The position numbers were made by a program, and so were the translations under genes. Below the pieces are notes generated by a model. That model did no database searches and was not told the origin of the DNA. It saw nothing but the letters and a program-made list of their open reading frames with translations. From Paraburkholderia bannensis (lineage in GTDB: Bacteria > Pseudomonadota > Gammaproteobacteria > Burkholderiales > Burkholderiaceae), in assembly GCF_014200455.1 (NCBI RefSeq), contig NZ_JACHBW010000014.1:124001-188000 (forward strand): a stretch of 64,000 nucleotides of DNA, given 5' to 3'. Each line of letters starts with the position of its first letter. The stretch's first letter is position 1. Positions 53,225 through 61,387 of this stretch are shown piece after piece.

Positions 53225-54490
53225 GTGACGTCCTCAAAGGCAGATAGCATATTCATGGTCAGGATCTATGGACGCATGCGCAGCGCCAATGGCTACGCAA
53301 TACGCGACTTCCTGCATCGCTGCGACATAATGTTCGAATGGATCGAACTGTGCAGCGATCAGGAAGCGGAGGAACTGGCGCATGTGCAGCACCTTTCCGA
53401 TTCGCGCTTGCCGGTCTGCGTCTTCCACGACGGAACGCGGCTGGAATGTCCCACCATCCGGCAAATCACCGAAAAGCTCGGCTGGTTTGCGAGTCCCTCC
53501 CGTGAGGCCTACGATCTGGCGATTTACGGCGCAGGACCGGCGGGATTGAGCGCCGCGGTGTACGGTGCATCGGAGGGACTGCATACCGTACTGGTCGAGC
53601 GGTTGGCACTGGGAGGACAGGCCGGTAGCAGTTCGAAGATCGAGAACTATCTGGGCTTTCCGCAGGGCGTGAGCGGCGCGCAGCTCGCTGAACGGGCGCG
53701 CGACCAGGCCGTCAAGTTCGGCGTCGAAATCCTGCTGGCGCGCGCAGGCGTGCACGCGGAGTTTCCGCCGGGCCAGGGCATCGTGTATCTGGAAGACGGC
53801 ACGCGTATCACGGCGCGCACGTCTATCTGTGCAACGGGCGTGGCCTATCGCACGCTAGGGCTGGCAGGTGAAGAGCGCTTTCTTGGCGCGGGCCTTTATT
53901 ACGGCGCCGGCGCCAGTGAGGCCGCGCTGATCCATGGCGAAAACGTCTACGTGGTGGGCGGCGGCAATTCGGCGGGACAGGCCGCCATGCATTTTTCGCA
54001 GTCCGCCAACCGCGTCTATATGCTCGTGCGTGACGCATCGCTCAAGAATACGTTGTCCCAATACCTGGTGGATCGCATCTCATCGGCGTCGAACATTGAA
54101 GTGCGCACGTGCACCGAAGTGACCGCGCTCGCAGGTGATGACGTGTTGCAGGAGATCTCGCTGACCGATGTGCGAACGGCACGGGAGCGCACGGAAAAAA
54201 CGAATTGGCTATTCGTCTGCATTGGCGGCGTGCCACAGACGGAATGGGCCCTGGAGGTCGGCATCGTTCGCGATGAAGCCGGCTATCTCGTAACCGGTCC
54301 CGATCTGCAGGAATATCGGGCGGACCTGAATTGGCCTCTCGAACGCGCACCGCTGCATCTGGAAACAAGTATGCCCGGCGTATTCGCAGCGGGCGACGTG
54401 CGTCACGCGTCGATCAAGCGCGTGGCGTCGGCCGTCGGCGAGGGGGCCATGGCTGTGACGCTGGTGCATCGCTATTTGAATAGCGCTTGA
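53225..54490 (+). CDS. Thioredoxin-reductase-like flavoprotein lacking the CxxC
   Basis: This 421-residue protein has an N-terminal thioredoxin/glutaredoxin-like domain (about 10-85, FMVRIYGRMRSANGYAIRDF, RLPVCVFHDGTRLECPTI) without a CxxC. A pyridine nucleotide-disulfide oxidoreductase fold follows: FAD loop DLAIYGAGPAGLSAAVYGAS, SSKIENYLGFPQGVSGAQLA, NADPH loop VYVVGGGNSAGQAAMHFSQS, and GVFAAGDVRH at the end. Where thioredoxin reductase has the active CATC, this protein reads GLYYGAGASEAALI, with no cysteine. Electron transfer to a thioredoxin by the usual route is therefore unlikely. The GTG at 53225 and ATG at 53255 are both possible starts. It is followed 49 bases later by a UBP zinc-finger gene. 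Confidence 0.85.
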   Translation: MTSSKADSIFMVRIYGRMRSANGYAIRDFLHRCDIMFEWIELCSDQEAEELAHVQHLSDSRLPVCVFHDGTRLECPTIRQITEKLGWFASPSREAYDLAIYGAGPAGLSAAVYGASEGLHTVLVERLALGGQAGSSSKIENYLGFPQGVSGAQLAERARDQAVKFGVEILLARAGVHAEFPPGQGIVYLEDGTRITARTSICATGVAYRTLGLAGEERFLGAGLYYGAGASEAALIHGENVYVVGGGNSAGQAAMHFSQSANRVYMLVRDASLKNTLSQYLVDRISSASNIEVRTCTEVTALAGDDVLQEISLTDVRTARERTEKTNWLFVCIGGVPQTEWALEVGIVRDEAGYLVTGPDLQEYRADLNWPLERAPLHLETSMPGVFAAGDVRHASIKRVASAVGEGAMAVTLVHRYLNSA

Positions 54491-54539
54491 GCACGAACGC
54501 AATGTTGATCCCGGCACGTCTGCGCATAGGAGCACGATC

Positions 54540-54812
54540 ATGACCCCCGGTTGCACGCACCTGGGAGAGGCCCGCATTCTCCACACGTCCATCAACTATT
54601 GCGAGGACTGCGTGAAGCTTGGCCAGCCGTGGGTACATTTGAGGCTGTGTCTTTCTTGCGGCCATGTCGGCTGCTGCGATTCGTCGCCCAACCGGCATGC
54701 AAGCAAACATTTTCACGCGACCGGTCATCCGCTGGTACGTTCAATCGAACCCGGAGAAACGTGGATCTGGTGCTATCGCGACGAGATCGTAGTAGGTGAG
54801 CTTCAATCGTGA
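54540..54812 (+). CDS. UBP-type zinc finger domain protein
   Basis: This 90-residue protein is made almost wholly of a ZnF-UBP domain: CTHLGEARILHTSINYCEDC, then HLRLCLSCGHVGCCDSSPNR, HASKHFHATGHPLVRSIEPG and TWIWCYRDEIV. The Cys/His spacing (CxxH...CxxC...CxxCGHxGCCD...H...H) matches the zinc ligands of eukaryotic deubiquitinase fingers, which bind free C-terminal tails. In bacteria such proteins often sit next to thioredoxin-reductase-like flavoproteins, as here, and their ligand is unknown. AGGAG stands seven bases before the ATG. Confidence 0.85.
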   Translation: MTPGCTHLGEARILHTSINYCEDCVKLGQPWVHLRLCLSCGHVGCCDSSPNRHASKHFHATGHPLVRSIEPGETWIWCYRDEIVVGELQS

Positions 54813-54834
54813 GTGCGACGCCCCGCACGGGCGG

Positions 54835-55170
54835 CGGCGTCGCGTTCTCAATCATCCAGGCGTCACGCACGTCGCCTCGCAACAGTGCATTGGCGAGTTG
54901 CGATTCCACCTCAAGACGGGTCTTGCGTTTGAGCATCCGCGCGCCGAACTCGGGGGCATATCCGATCTGCGCACGATGATCGCGTAACCCGTCGTCGACG
55001 CGATTGAGAAACTCCGGCACGAAATGATGCCGCAGGATTTCCATCAACCGGTCGCGCAGTTCAGGATAGTCGAGCTGCTTCGAGTCGGACTTCATGTCGT
55101 CCTGAATCAGCTGTGAGCCGACATTGCTGGTCGCGATGATGATCGTGTTGTTCTGGCGCCGGGTATCCAC
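54835..55170 (-). pseudogene. Remnant of a ClpK/ClpB-like AAA+ disaggregase
   Basis: The frame reads VDTRRQNNTIIIATSNVGSQ, then LMEILRHHFVPEFLNRVDD, the sensor-1 and arginine-finger part of the second AAA+ domain of Clp ATPases. It then jumps over the small-domain start to GYAPEFGARMLKRKTRLEVE and SQLANALLRGDV, the C-terminal D2-small domain. Everything before the sensor region is missing, and about 25-30 residues are deleted after FLNRVDD. It is opposite in strand to the UBP gene. ClpK (ClpG) proteins belong to heat-resistance islands; psiE nearby is another common member of such islands. Confidence 0.7.
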
Positions 55171-55366
55171 ATCGCAAGGATCAACCTATGCCGTGCGCAA
55201 TGGCCGGTATAGCAGCCAAGCTGCATTTCCACGCGCGCCGCTCTGCTAGGATCGGCAGTCTTTAGCGGGCGCGACTCAACGAGGTGCACAAGGCACCGGG
55301 CATTCGCCCCCCGGCAACGCAATAACCCATTCAGAGATCCATCCCGGCGGACATGCGGTTGAAGTC

Positions 55367-55819
55367 ATGATTACCATAACGACGCTACGTGGCCGCCGCC
55401 GCAATCTGCACAGGATCCGCACAATCGCGACGCTACCTCACCGGCGCCTGTCATGGCTTCTTGCTTTCGCCTTGTGGTTCGGCGCCTGCGCGCCGTTGAT
55501 GTCGCATATGGTCGAGAGCCGTTTCTCCGCACCCTCGACCGATATCTGCGGGACAAACGACGGTGCAGAGGCTGCGGGACTCGCGGCCACCCAGCCGGCT
55601 AAAGCAGACCAGGCGCTGATGAAATTCGACAGCTGCGCATTCTGCGCGCTGCTCCATCATGCGCCGCCGCTGCCTGTCACCCTCCCTCCCTGGCAAGCGC
55701 TTAGTTTCTGGTTCAAACGTACCCGGCAACCCCGAGCCGTATGCCGCGGATACAAGCGCTTTCGCCGCCGCGCGCATCGCAGCCGAGCGCCGCCTTCCAG
55801 CGCTGCCCCGCGGGCGTAA
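55367..55819 (+). CDS. DUF2946 protein, first copy
   Basis: This 150-residue protein has a basic N-terminus, one hydrophobic helix (LSWLLAFALWFGACAPLMSH), and a cysteine motif CAFCALLHHAPPLP followed by a tail ending RSRAPP. This is the layout of DUF2946 proteins, which are small and exported or membrane-anchored, and occur near copper genes. The CxxC-x3-HH group could bind a metal, but that is inferred. It stands before the CydA-like operon in the same direction. Two other members are at 59544 and 61388; this copy is the most divergent and has a longer basic tail. Confidence 0.65.
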   Translation: MITITTLRGRRRNLHRIRTIATLPHRRLSWLLAFALWFGACAPLMSHMVESRFSAPSTDICGTNDGAEAAGLAATQPAKADQALMKFDSCAFCALLHHAPPLPVTLPPWQALSFWFKRTRQPRAVCRGYKRFRRRAHRSRAPPSSAAPRA

Positions 55820-56042
55820 CGCAGGCTTCCAACGTCACGGCGCGGCCCAGGACAACGCCGAAGACCTGCCTGCCCTACTGTGAGCCGCACACCGCGCGGC
55901 ATGACGCGCAGCGCGCGCCCGCTTCCCTTCCCGCTATCGCCGACGCTCCATTGAGGGCGTCGCGTCCCCGCTCGCGTTTGCGCAGTGCGCCTCGCCAGGA
56001 TGCGCACTGCGCGCGCACTCTTTTGTCTCGAAGGAGATCGTC

Positions 56043-57452
56043 ATGGACATGCTGGGCATGTATCCAACGTTCTACGTACCCGGCATCGGCACGGCCTGGG
56101 TCATGGGCATCATCGGCGTGATACACGTCGTGGCCTCTCACACTTCCGTCGGCGCATCGTTTCTTTTTGCGCTTCTCGAAACACGCGCCTGGCGCGAGAA
56201 GAAACCCGAACTGCTCGTCTTCATCAAGCAGTACGGCATGTTCCTGCTGGTGTTTTCCTACATCATCGGCTCGATCACGGGCCCGGGCATCTGGTACGCC
56301 ATCACCGTGGCCAGCCCTCGTGGCGTTGGCGGTCTGATCCACAACTTTGTGTGGGTCTGGGCCAGCGAGTGGGTCTACTTCACGGTCGAAGTGATCGGGG
56401 TCTACGCACTCGTCTATCTGCTCGGGAAAATCGATCCGAAAACGCATCTGAAACTGACCTGGTCCTTCGCACTGGCCTCGTGGGCAACCATGCTGCTGAT
56501 CGTAGGCATCCTGTCGTTCATGATGTGGCCGGGCAACGACCGCTGGTATCGCACCGGCTCCACCAGCGATGCGTTTTTCAACGTCAACTTCTTCGCGCAG
56601 CTTGGCACCCGCACCGGCGCGATGTTCGTGATGGCCGCGCTGGTCGGGCTGCTGGTTGCGAGCCGTCTCAAGGATGCCGCTTTGCGGCGCAGCGTCGTGC
56701 GCTTTCTCGCGCCGATCGGCCTGCTCGGCGGCCTGTTCGCCGTGCTGATGTTCCTCTACTACCTGCGCACGCTGCCCAGCAACGCCATCGTGATGCTCAA
56801 CACCCATCTCCTGCCCGTGTATGCGAAGGCGATGGTGGCGGTGTTCACGGTCGCCACGCTGTGGCTTCTGTTCGCATGGTGGCGTCCGCAACAGGTTTAT
56901 ACCTCGCTGGCGCTGGCGATGTTCGCCTTCATCGCCGTGTTCGGTGTCTGGCCCGAGGAGCGCATGCGCGAATCGATGCGCAAGCCGTACGTGGCCGGCC
57001 AGTACATCTACGGCAACCAGGTCATCGCACGCGATGTGCCGGGCAAGGGCATCGCCTCGGAAGTGGACACCATCGCCGCTCACGGCCTGCTCAAGCTGAA
57101 TCCATTCGTGCCCGCCCACCTGCGTGAGGTCACGGATGCCAACGAGCTGGAGGCCGGCAAGCTGCTCACGAAAATGGCGTGCGCCAACTGCCATTCGCTG
57201 GAACCGGGTGGCCCGTTGCGCAATCTGCCCGCCAAGCTTCACTACGCCACGGACGAAGACATGATCGCGGCCTTTCTGCGCGGGCCGCTCAAATACGGCA
57301 CCCAGCCGTACATGCCTCGCATCGATCTGCCCGACGACGAAGTGCGGGCCATCGCCCACTATCTCGCCGCCGTCGATCGTACCCGGACGGCGAATCCCCC
57401 GGGCGGCCAGCAGCCCCTGGCGGCCATTCAACCTGTTTCGATGAGGAAATAA
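56043..57452 (+). CDS. CydA-like membrane protein with a C-terminal cytochrome c domain
   Basis: This 469-residue protein has about eight hydrophobic helices in residues 10-305, then a c-type cytochrome domain with CANCH near residue 380 and a distal methionine candidate in QPYMPRIDLP. The membrane part resembles subunit I of cytochrome bd: a first helix with HVVASHTSVGASFLFALLE, YIIGSITGPGIWYAITVAS, and WVWASEWVYFTVEVIGVYAL with paired glutamates. The long quinol-binding loop of classic CydA is not seen. AAGGAGAT seven bases before the ATG gives a strong start. It begins a three-gene set with a second membrane protein and a diheme cytochrome c. Heme content and reaction are inferred. Confidence 0.7.
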   Translation: MDMLGMYPTFYVPGIGTAWVMGIIGVIHVVASHTSVGASFLFALLETRAWREKKPELLVFIKQYGMFLLVFSYIIGSITGPGIWYAITVASPRGVGGLIHNFVWVWASEWVYFTVEVIGVYALVYLLGKIDPKTHLKLTWSFALASWATMLLIVGILSFMMWPGNDRWYRTGSTSDAFFNVNFFAQLGTRTGAMFVMAALVGLLVASRLKDAALRRSVVRFLAPIGLLGGLFAVLMFLYYLRTLPSNAIVMLNTHLLPVYAKAMVAVFTVATLWLLFAWWRPQQVYTSLALAMFAFIAVFGVWPEERMRESMRKPYVAGQYIYGNQVIARDVPGKGIASEVDTIAAHGLLKLNPFVPAHLREVTDANELEAGKLLTKMACANCHSLEPGGPLRNLPAKLHYATDEDMIAAFLRGPLKYGTQPYMPRIDLPDDEVRAIAHYLAAVDRTRTANPPGGQQPLAAIQPVSMRK

Positions 57453-57456
57453 GTTC

Positions 57457-58677
57457 ATGGATATCGGAACTGTCATGAACACCCTGCGCGACCCCGCCGG
57501 GGTCCCTGCGCAGCCGGTGGTGTTCCAGATCCTGATGGTGTTGACGTGGGTGCTGCACATCGCGTTCGTGCATCTGGCGCTCGGCGCCGCGGGTCTGGCG
57601 ATCTTTGCGTTTCACCGGCGCAGGCACGGCCCGCACTGGGAGCGGCTGTCGCTTGCGCTGACCAAGGTCGCGAAAGTGGCCGTGTCGCTGCTGATCGTGC
57701 TGGGCGTCGGCCCGCTACTGTTTACCCAGGTGATTTATGACCCTCAGTGGTACACGTCGAATGTGTTATCGGGGCGCTGGGCGATCGCCTTTATCTTCAC
57801 GCTGATCGTCGCCTATTGCTGCTGGTTTGCGTTCTATCACGCGAACCGCGCGGGAGCGCGCCGGTATATCGGCGTTTATGCGTGGATTGCGCTCGCGCTC
57901 TTCTGCCTCGACGGCCTCATCATGCATGCGCTGTCGTATCAGGCCCTGCTGCCGCAGCGTTGGATGGACTGGTATGCGCCCGGCGGCGTGGTGGACACCC
58001 GCGGCGCGGCGCTGCACGCGATTCAATGGCCGCGCTATGTCTTCATCATGGGGCTTTCGGTGCCGGGGATCGGTCTCTTTCTGATCGCCTATACGCACTA
58101 CTTCGCCGTGCGCGCCGATTACGAGGCGAAGTGGCTCGACTTCGTTCGCACGCTGGGCAGGCGGCTCGCGCGCTGGGGCTTCGCCCTGTCGATCGTACCG
58201 ATGCTCGCGTGGCAGGCGGCCCTGCCCGCCGGCAGCGGCCTTTTGACCGATCCGCTCGGCTGGCTCATCGTCGCCACGCTGGCCGCGATGGCGCTCTGGA
58301 TGCGCGGGGACAAGGACACGACCCACGGCTATCTGCCGCTCGCCGGCGGCGTAGCGCTGCTCGGCGCGCTGGCGATATGGCGCGAAGTGATCCGCGTGCA
58401 TTATCTGCGTCCGCTCGGTTACGACGTCCAGACCTACAAGGTCCACGTGGACTGGCCGTCCACGGTGCTGTTCTTCGCGACGCTCGCCGGCATCGGCGGC
58501 CTGGTCGGGGGCTTCTATCTGCTGCTGCTCTATCGCTCGGGACGCACACAGGGCATCTACACGGCTGATCGATCCGTCTCGCGCATGGGCACTGGCGCGG
58601 TCGCGGTGCTGGGCGTCTGGATCGCTGTGTTCCTCGCCTACGGTATCGCGATTTCGGTTCGCGACACCTTCTATTGA
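57457..58677 (+). CDS. Multi-helix membrane protein, partner of the CydA-like protein
   Basis: This 406-residue integral membrane protein has about nine to ten hydrophobic segments. The early helix ILMVLTWVLHIAFVHLALGA, with two histidines, resembles the heme-bearing helix of CydA-type proteins. Further histidines lie in WFAFYHANRAG, IMHALSYQALL and YTHYFAVRADYE. I see no cytochrome c motif and no clear CydB match. It starts four bases after the CydA-like gene (AGGAA upstream), so both are surely cotranscribed. It may be a paralogous second subunit of one complex, as in CydA-CydA-prime pairs, but that is a hypothesis. Confidence 0.65.
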   Translation: MDIGTVMNTLRDPAGVPAQPVVFQILMVLTWVLHIAFVHLALGAAGLAIFAFHRRRHGPHWERLSLALTKVAKVAVSLLIVLGVGPLLFTQVIYDPQWYTSNVLSGRWAIAFIFTLIVAYCCWFAFYHANRAGARRYIGVYAWIALALFCLDGLIMHALSYQALLPQRWMDWYAPGGVVDTRGAALHAIQWPRYVFIMGLSVPGIGLFLIAYTHYFAVRADYEAKWLDFVRTLGRRLARWGFALSIVPMLAWQAALPAGSGLLTDPLGWLIVATLAAMALWMRGDKDTTHGYLPLAGGVALLGALAIWREVIRVHYLRPLGYDVQTYKVHVDWPSTVLFFATLAGIGGLVGGFYLLLLYRSGRTQGIYTADRSVSRMGTGAVAVLGVWIAVFLAYGIAISVRDTFY

Positions 58678-58706
58678 GCCGGTCCACGGCTACTGGAGTC
58701 TCTTAC

Positions 58707-59402
58707 ATGAAAACGATGCTTCGAATCATGCTCGCGCTAGTGGCTCTGCTGCAGTCGGCCGCGTATGCCCAGTCGGCTTCGAGCGCGCCCGATGCGGGCG
58801 CAGGCCAACGGCGCGCTGCAGTATGTTTCGCCTGTCACAATGCAGACGGCGTGGCACGCATCCCCGGCGTGCCGAATCTTGCCGGGCAACAAAGCGACTA
58901 TCTGGAAAGCGCGCTGCGTGCGTATCGCGACGGCAAGACGCGCCAGAATCCGACCATGAACGCCATGGCCCAGCCATTGTCGGATCGCGATATCGCCAAT
59001 ATCGCGGCGTATTTCAGCCAGCAGGCGCGCGACGCGAAAGGCGGCGTGCAGACCGTGGGAGCCGTCGCACAGCCGCCGCGCGAGGCGATTGTGCCGGTGC
59101 GCGCGACCGCGGCGGACAGACCCACGGCCGCAGCGCTTGCGCCCTCCGGAGCAAATCTGCTCGCATCGGGCAAGCAGGTCTATGGCACGTCGTGTTTTGC
59201 GTGTCATGCGAGCGGTGCGGCCGGCGCGCCGAAGGTCGGCGATCGCGCCGCCTGGTCCGCGCGCATCGCGCAAGGCGATGCAACGCTGCTGCAGCACGCG
59301 CTGCACGGCTTCAACGCGATGCCCCCCAGGGGCGGATGCGCAAGCTGCTCGGACGCAGATCTTCGCGCAGCCATCGCCTACATGACCGCGCAGGCGCGAT
59401 AA
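58707..59402 (+). CDS. Diheme cytochrome c (c4-like), periplasmic
   Basis: This 231-residue protein has a signal peptide (MLRIMLALVALLQSAAYA) and two class I cytochrome c modules. The first has CFACHNADGVARIPGVPNLA and MNAMAQPLSDRDIANIAAYF; the second has CFACHASGAAGAPKVGDRAA and FNAMPPRGGCASCSDADL. A Pro/Ala-rich linker of about 40 residues joins them. It would carry electrons in the periplasm, probably to or from the CydA-like complex encoded just upstream. TGGAGTC lies before the ATG at 58707; the frame opening at 58674 overlaps the previous gene and is less likely. Confidence 0.88.
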   Translation: MKTMLRIMLALVALLQSAAYAQSASSAPDAGAGQRRAAVCFACHNADGVARIPGVPNLAGQQSDYLESALRAYRDGKTRQNPTMNAMAQPLSDRDIANIAAYFSQQARDAKGGVQTVGAVAQPPREAIVPVRATAADRPTAAALAPSGANLLASGKQVYGTSCFACHASGAAGAPKVGDRAAWSARIAQGDATLLQHALHGFNAMPPRGGCASCSDADLRAAIAYMTAQAR

Positions 59403-59543
59403 CGCGCGAGATTCGGGAAGGTGGCGCGCCATTGCGACGGATTGCCGCAATGGCGCTCGATCGATCCGCGCGAAGTGCCTTACACGAGGAAGCGTCGCGT
59501 ACACCTCGCAGACGATCTCCTCGCCATGCGTTACCATGCGCGG

Positions 59544-59909
59544 ATGTCGTCGTCCGCCGCCAACCGCAAACGTCTGAGTACATGGCTTGCCCTGCTTGCC
59601 ATGTGGCTTGTCGTGGTGATGCCGGACGTCAGCCAGATCGTGGCGTCGCTGCATGCACGCGAGCCGGTCGCAGAACTTTGCTCCGGCGACACTGCTTCGG
59701 TTCATGCGGGCGCCCACCCCTTGGGCAGCCTCGCGCAATGCGGCTATTGCGATCTGCTCCATGTGCATACGCCGCTGCCCGGCGCGGCACATTCTGCGCC
59801 GCCAGCGCCGACGCGTTACGCACTAGCAGCCGCAGCCCCGTCACGTGACGTGATCGGCCGCCTCGACGGCTGGCGCCCTGACCTCGCCCGCGCCCCTCCT
59901 GTCGCCTGA
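59544..59909 (+). CDS. DUF2946 protein, second copy
   Basis: This 121-residue protein has a hydrophobic N-terminal helix (LSTWLALLAMWLVVVMPDVS), a central acidic/His part, and the motif CGYCDLLHVHTPLPG. It ends RAPPVA, the usual DUF2946 tail. ATGs at 59526 and 59544 are in frame; I use the second, close to the helix. Same length and same layout as the copy at 61388, and both lie beside copper-delivery genes. The Cys-x2-Cys and nearby His residues make copper binding plausible but unproven. Confidence 0.75.
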   Translation: MSSSAANRKRLSTWLALLAMWLVVVMPDVSQIVASLHAREPVAELCSGDTASVHAGAHPLGSLAQCGYCDLLHVHTPLPGAAHSAPPAPTRYALAAAAPSRDVIGRLDGWRPDLARAPPVA

Positions 59910-60035
59910 GCTTCGCCAGCGCCCGCCTATGCGGGCCGTTTGTGCAGCCGGTGCGTGATGTTTGTCGCGCTCCCTCGTTCATTTCACGCTCCACGCCCGT
60001 TAAACGGCGTGCGCGCATGCTCGAACCGACAATCC

Positions 60036-60683
60036 ATGTTTAATGCCTTTCACCGCTTTACCGGTGCGGCTTCGGCGCGACCCTTGAATATCGTGCTGGC
60101 CGTGTGCGCGCTCGCGGGTGCGATATTGCTGGGCGGTTGCGACCAGAAGCCGCCGCTCTCGTTTCAGAATCTCGACATCACCGGCAATACGCAGTTCGCC
60201 AAAAATTTTTCGCTGCCCGATACGAATGGACACACCCGCACGCTCGCCGACTACCAGGGCAAGATCGTGGTGCTGTTGTTCGGCTATACGCACTGTCCGG
60301 ATGTGTGCCCAACCACGCTTGCCGAGCTATCCCAGGCGCTCGACCAGTTAGGACCGCAAAAGGCAAGCCGTGTCCAGGTGCTATTCGTCACCGTCGATCC
60401 GCAGCGGGACACGCCTGCGGTGCTGGCGCAATACGCCGCCGCCTTCAATCCGTCGTTCCGCGCCCTGCGACCAGCAGACAAGGCGCAACTGGACAAGGTG
60501 ACGAACGACTTCAGTTTCGTATATCAAAAGGTGCCAGGCAGCGACGCCAGCAACTACACGATGAACCATACCGCCGCCGCCCTTGTCTTCGATTCCGCAG
60601 GCCGGTTGCGCCTTTACGCCCGTGACGGCCAGGGCGTCAAGCCCTGGGTTCACGATCTCGGCCTTTTACTGCAGGCAAGCTGA
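60036..60683 (+). CDS. SCO1/SenC-family copper chaperone/thiol protein
   Basis: This 215-residue protein has an N-terminal membrane segment followed by a cysteine in LLGGCDQKPP, which suits a lipoprotein or anchor. The SCO thioredoxin fold shows LLFGYTHCPDVCPTTLAELS with the copper-binding CxxxC, FVTVDPQRDTPAVL, and the distal histidine region YTMNHTAAALVFD. SCO proteins deliver copper to CuA of heme-copper oxidases or act as thiol reductants. It precedes a PCu(A)C gene, a usual partner. No CuA oxidase subunit is in the window. The ATG at 60036 is chosen because the membrane helix follows at once. Confidence 0.9.
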   Translation: MFNAFHRFTGAASARPLNIVLAVCALAGAILLGGCDQKPPLSFQNLDITGNTQFAKNFSLPDTNGHTRTLADYQGKIVVLLFGYTHCPDVCPTTLAELSQALDQLGPQKASRVQVLFVTVDPQRDTPAVLAQYAAAFNPSFRALRPADKAQLDKVTNDFSFVYQKVPGSDASNYTMNHTAAALVFDSAGRLRLYARDGQGVKPWVHDLGLLLQAS

Positions 60684-60758
60684 CGGGACGCTTCTTCCTG
60701 ATTGCTGTCCGCTTGAGTCCCCGCTAACTTAAACAAACCCATCTACAGGAGAAAGACC

Positions 60759-61205
60759 ATGAATCGCTTCTTGCGCACTATCGCTCTGAGCATGCCGCTG
60801 GCTGCGGCAGCGCTGCCCGCATTCGCCGCCCCCTCGGGCGCGATGATGGTGTCCGACTGCTGGATTCGTTCCATGCCGGGCGACACGCCCTCGGGCGGCT
60901 ACTTCAAACTGATGAATATGAGCGATAAAGGTATCGATCTTGTCGGCGTCAGCACGGACGCTTTCGGCGTGTCGATGCTGCATCAGACGCAGAGCAGCGG
61001 CAGCACGTCGAAAATGGTGATGGTCGACAAGGCGAGCATTCCTGCAAATGGCACGCTTGCCTTCGCGCCGGGGGGGTATCACGTGATGTTCGAGCATGCG
61101 AAAAAGCCGCTCGTAGTGGGATCGAGCATTCCCGTCACCTTCAAGTTCGGTGACGGCGAAAGCGTGGATGCGCAATGCGCCGTGAAGAACGCTGCAGGCC
61201 AGTGA
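60759..61205 (+). CDS. Periplasmic copper chaperone PCu(A)C
   Basis: This 148-residue exported protein has a signal peptide of about 23 residues ending AFA. The mature domain has MVSDCWIRSMPGDTPSGGYF, the metal-site sequence SMLHQTQSSGSTSKMVMVDK (His and Met ligands) and PGGYHVMFEHAKKPL, matching the H(M)x10Mx21HxM pattern of the family. It would collect periplasmic Cu(I) and pass it on with the SCO protein encoded 75 bases upstream. CAGGAG precedes the ATG. A hairpin follows 8 bases after the stop. Confidence 0.92.
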   Translation: MNRFLRTIALSMPLAAAALPAFAAPSGAMMVSDCWIRSMPGDTPSGGYFKLMNMSDKGIDLVGVSTDAFGVSMLHQTQSSGSTSKMVMVDKASIPANGTLAFAPGGYHVMFEHAKKPLVVGSSIPVTFKFGDGESVDAQCAVKNAAGQ

Positions 61206-61212
61206 TGGATGA

Positions 61213-61249
61213 TAAATGGCGGGCATGTTTCATCGATGTCCGCCATTTA
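61213..61249 (+). terminator. Hairpin after the PCu(A)C gene
   Basis: TAAATGGCGG at 61213-61222 pairs exactly with CCGCCATTTA at 61240-61249. Only a weak T-run follows, so it may be a modest terminator or an mRNA-stabilising structure. Confidence 0.5.
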
Positions 61250-61387
61250 TACGAACTGCTGATTAAAAATTTCATAACTCGGATTCCTTATACTGGCGAT
61301 CCGAAATAGCACTGTTTAAGCGCGCATCTGCGATAGAAACGTGATTCTGACAGTGCTAGACTTACGCGTCCCATAGCGTCCATTGGC

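Noticed and set aside
54814..54843. GCGACGCC...GGCGTCGC stem after the zinc-finger gene as a terminator
   Set aside because: The stem is perfect but no T-run follows, so I did not list it as a terminator.
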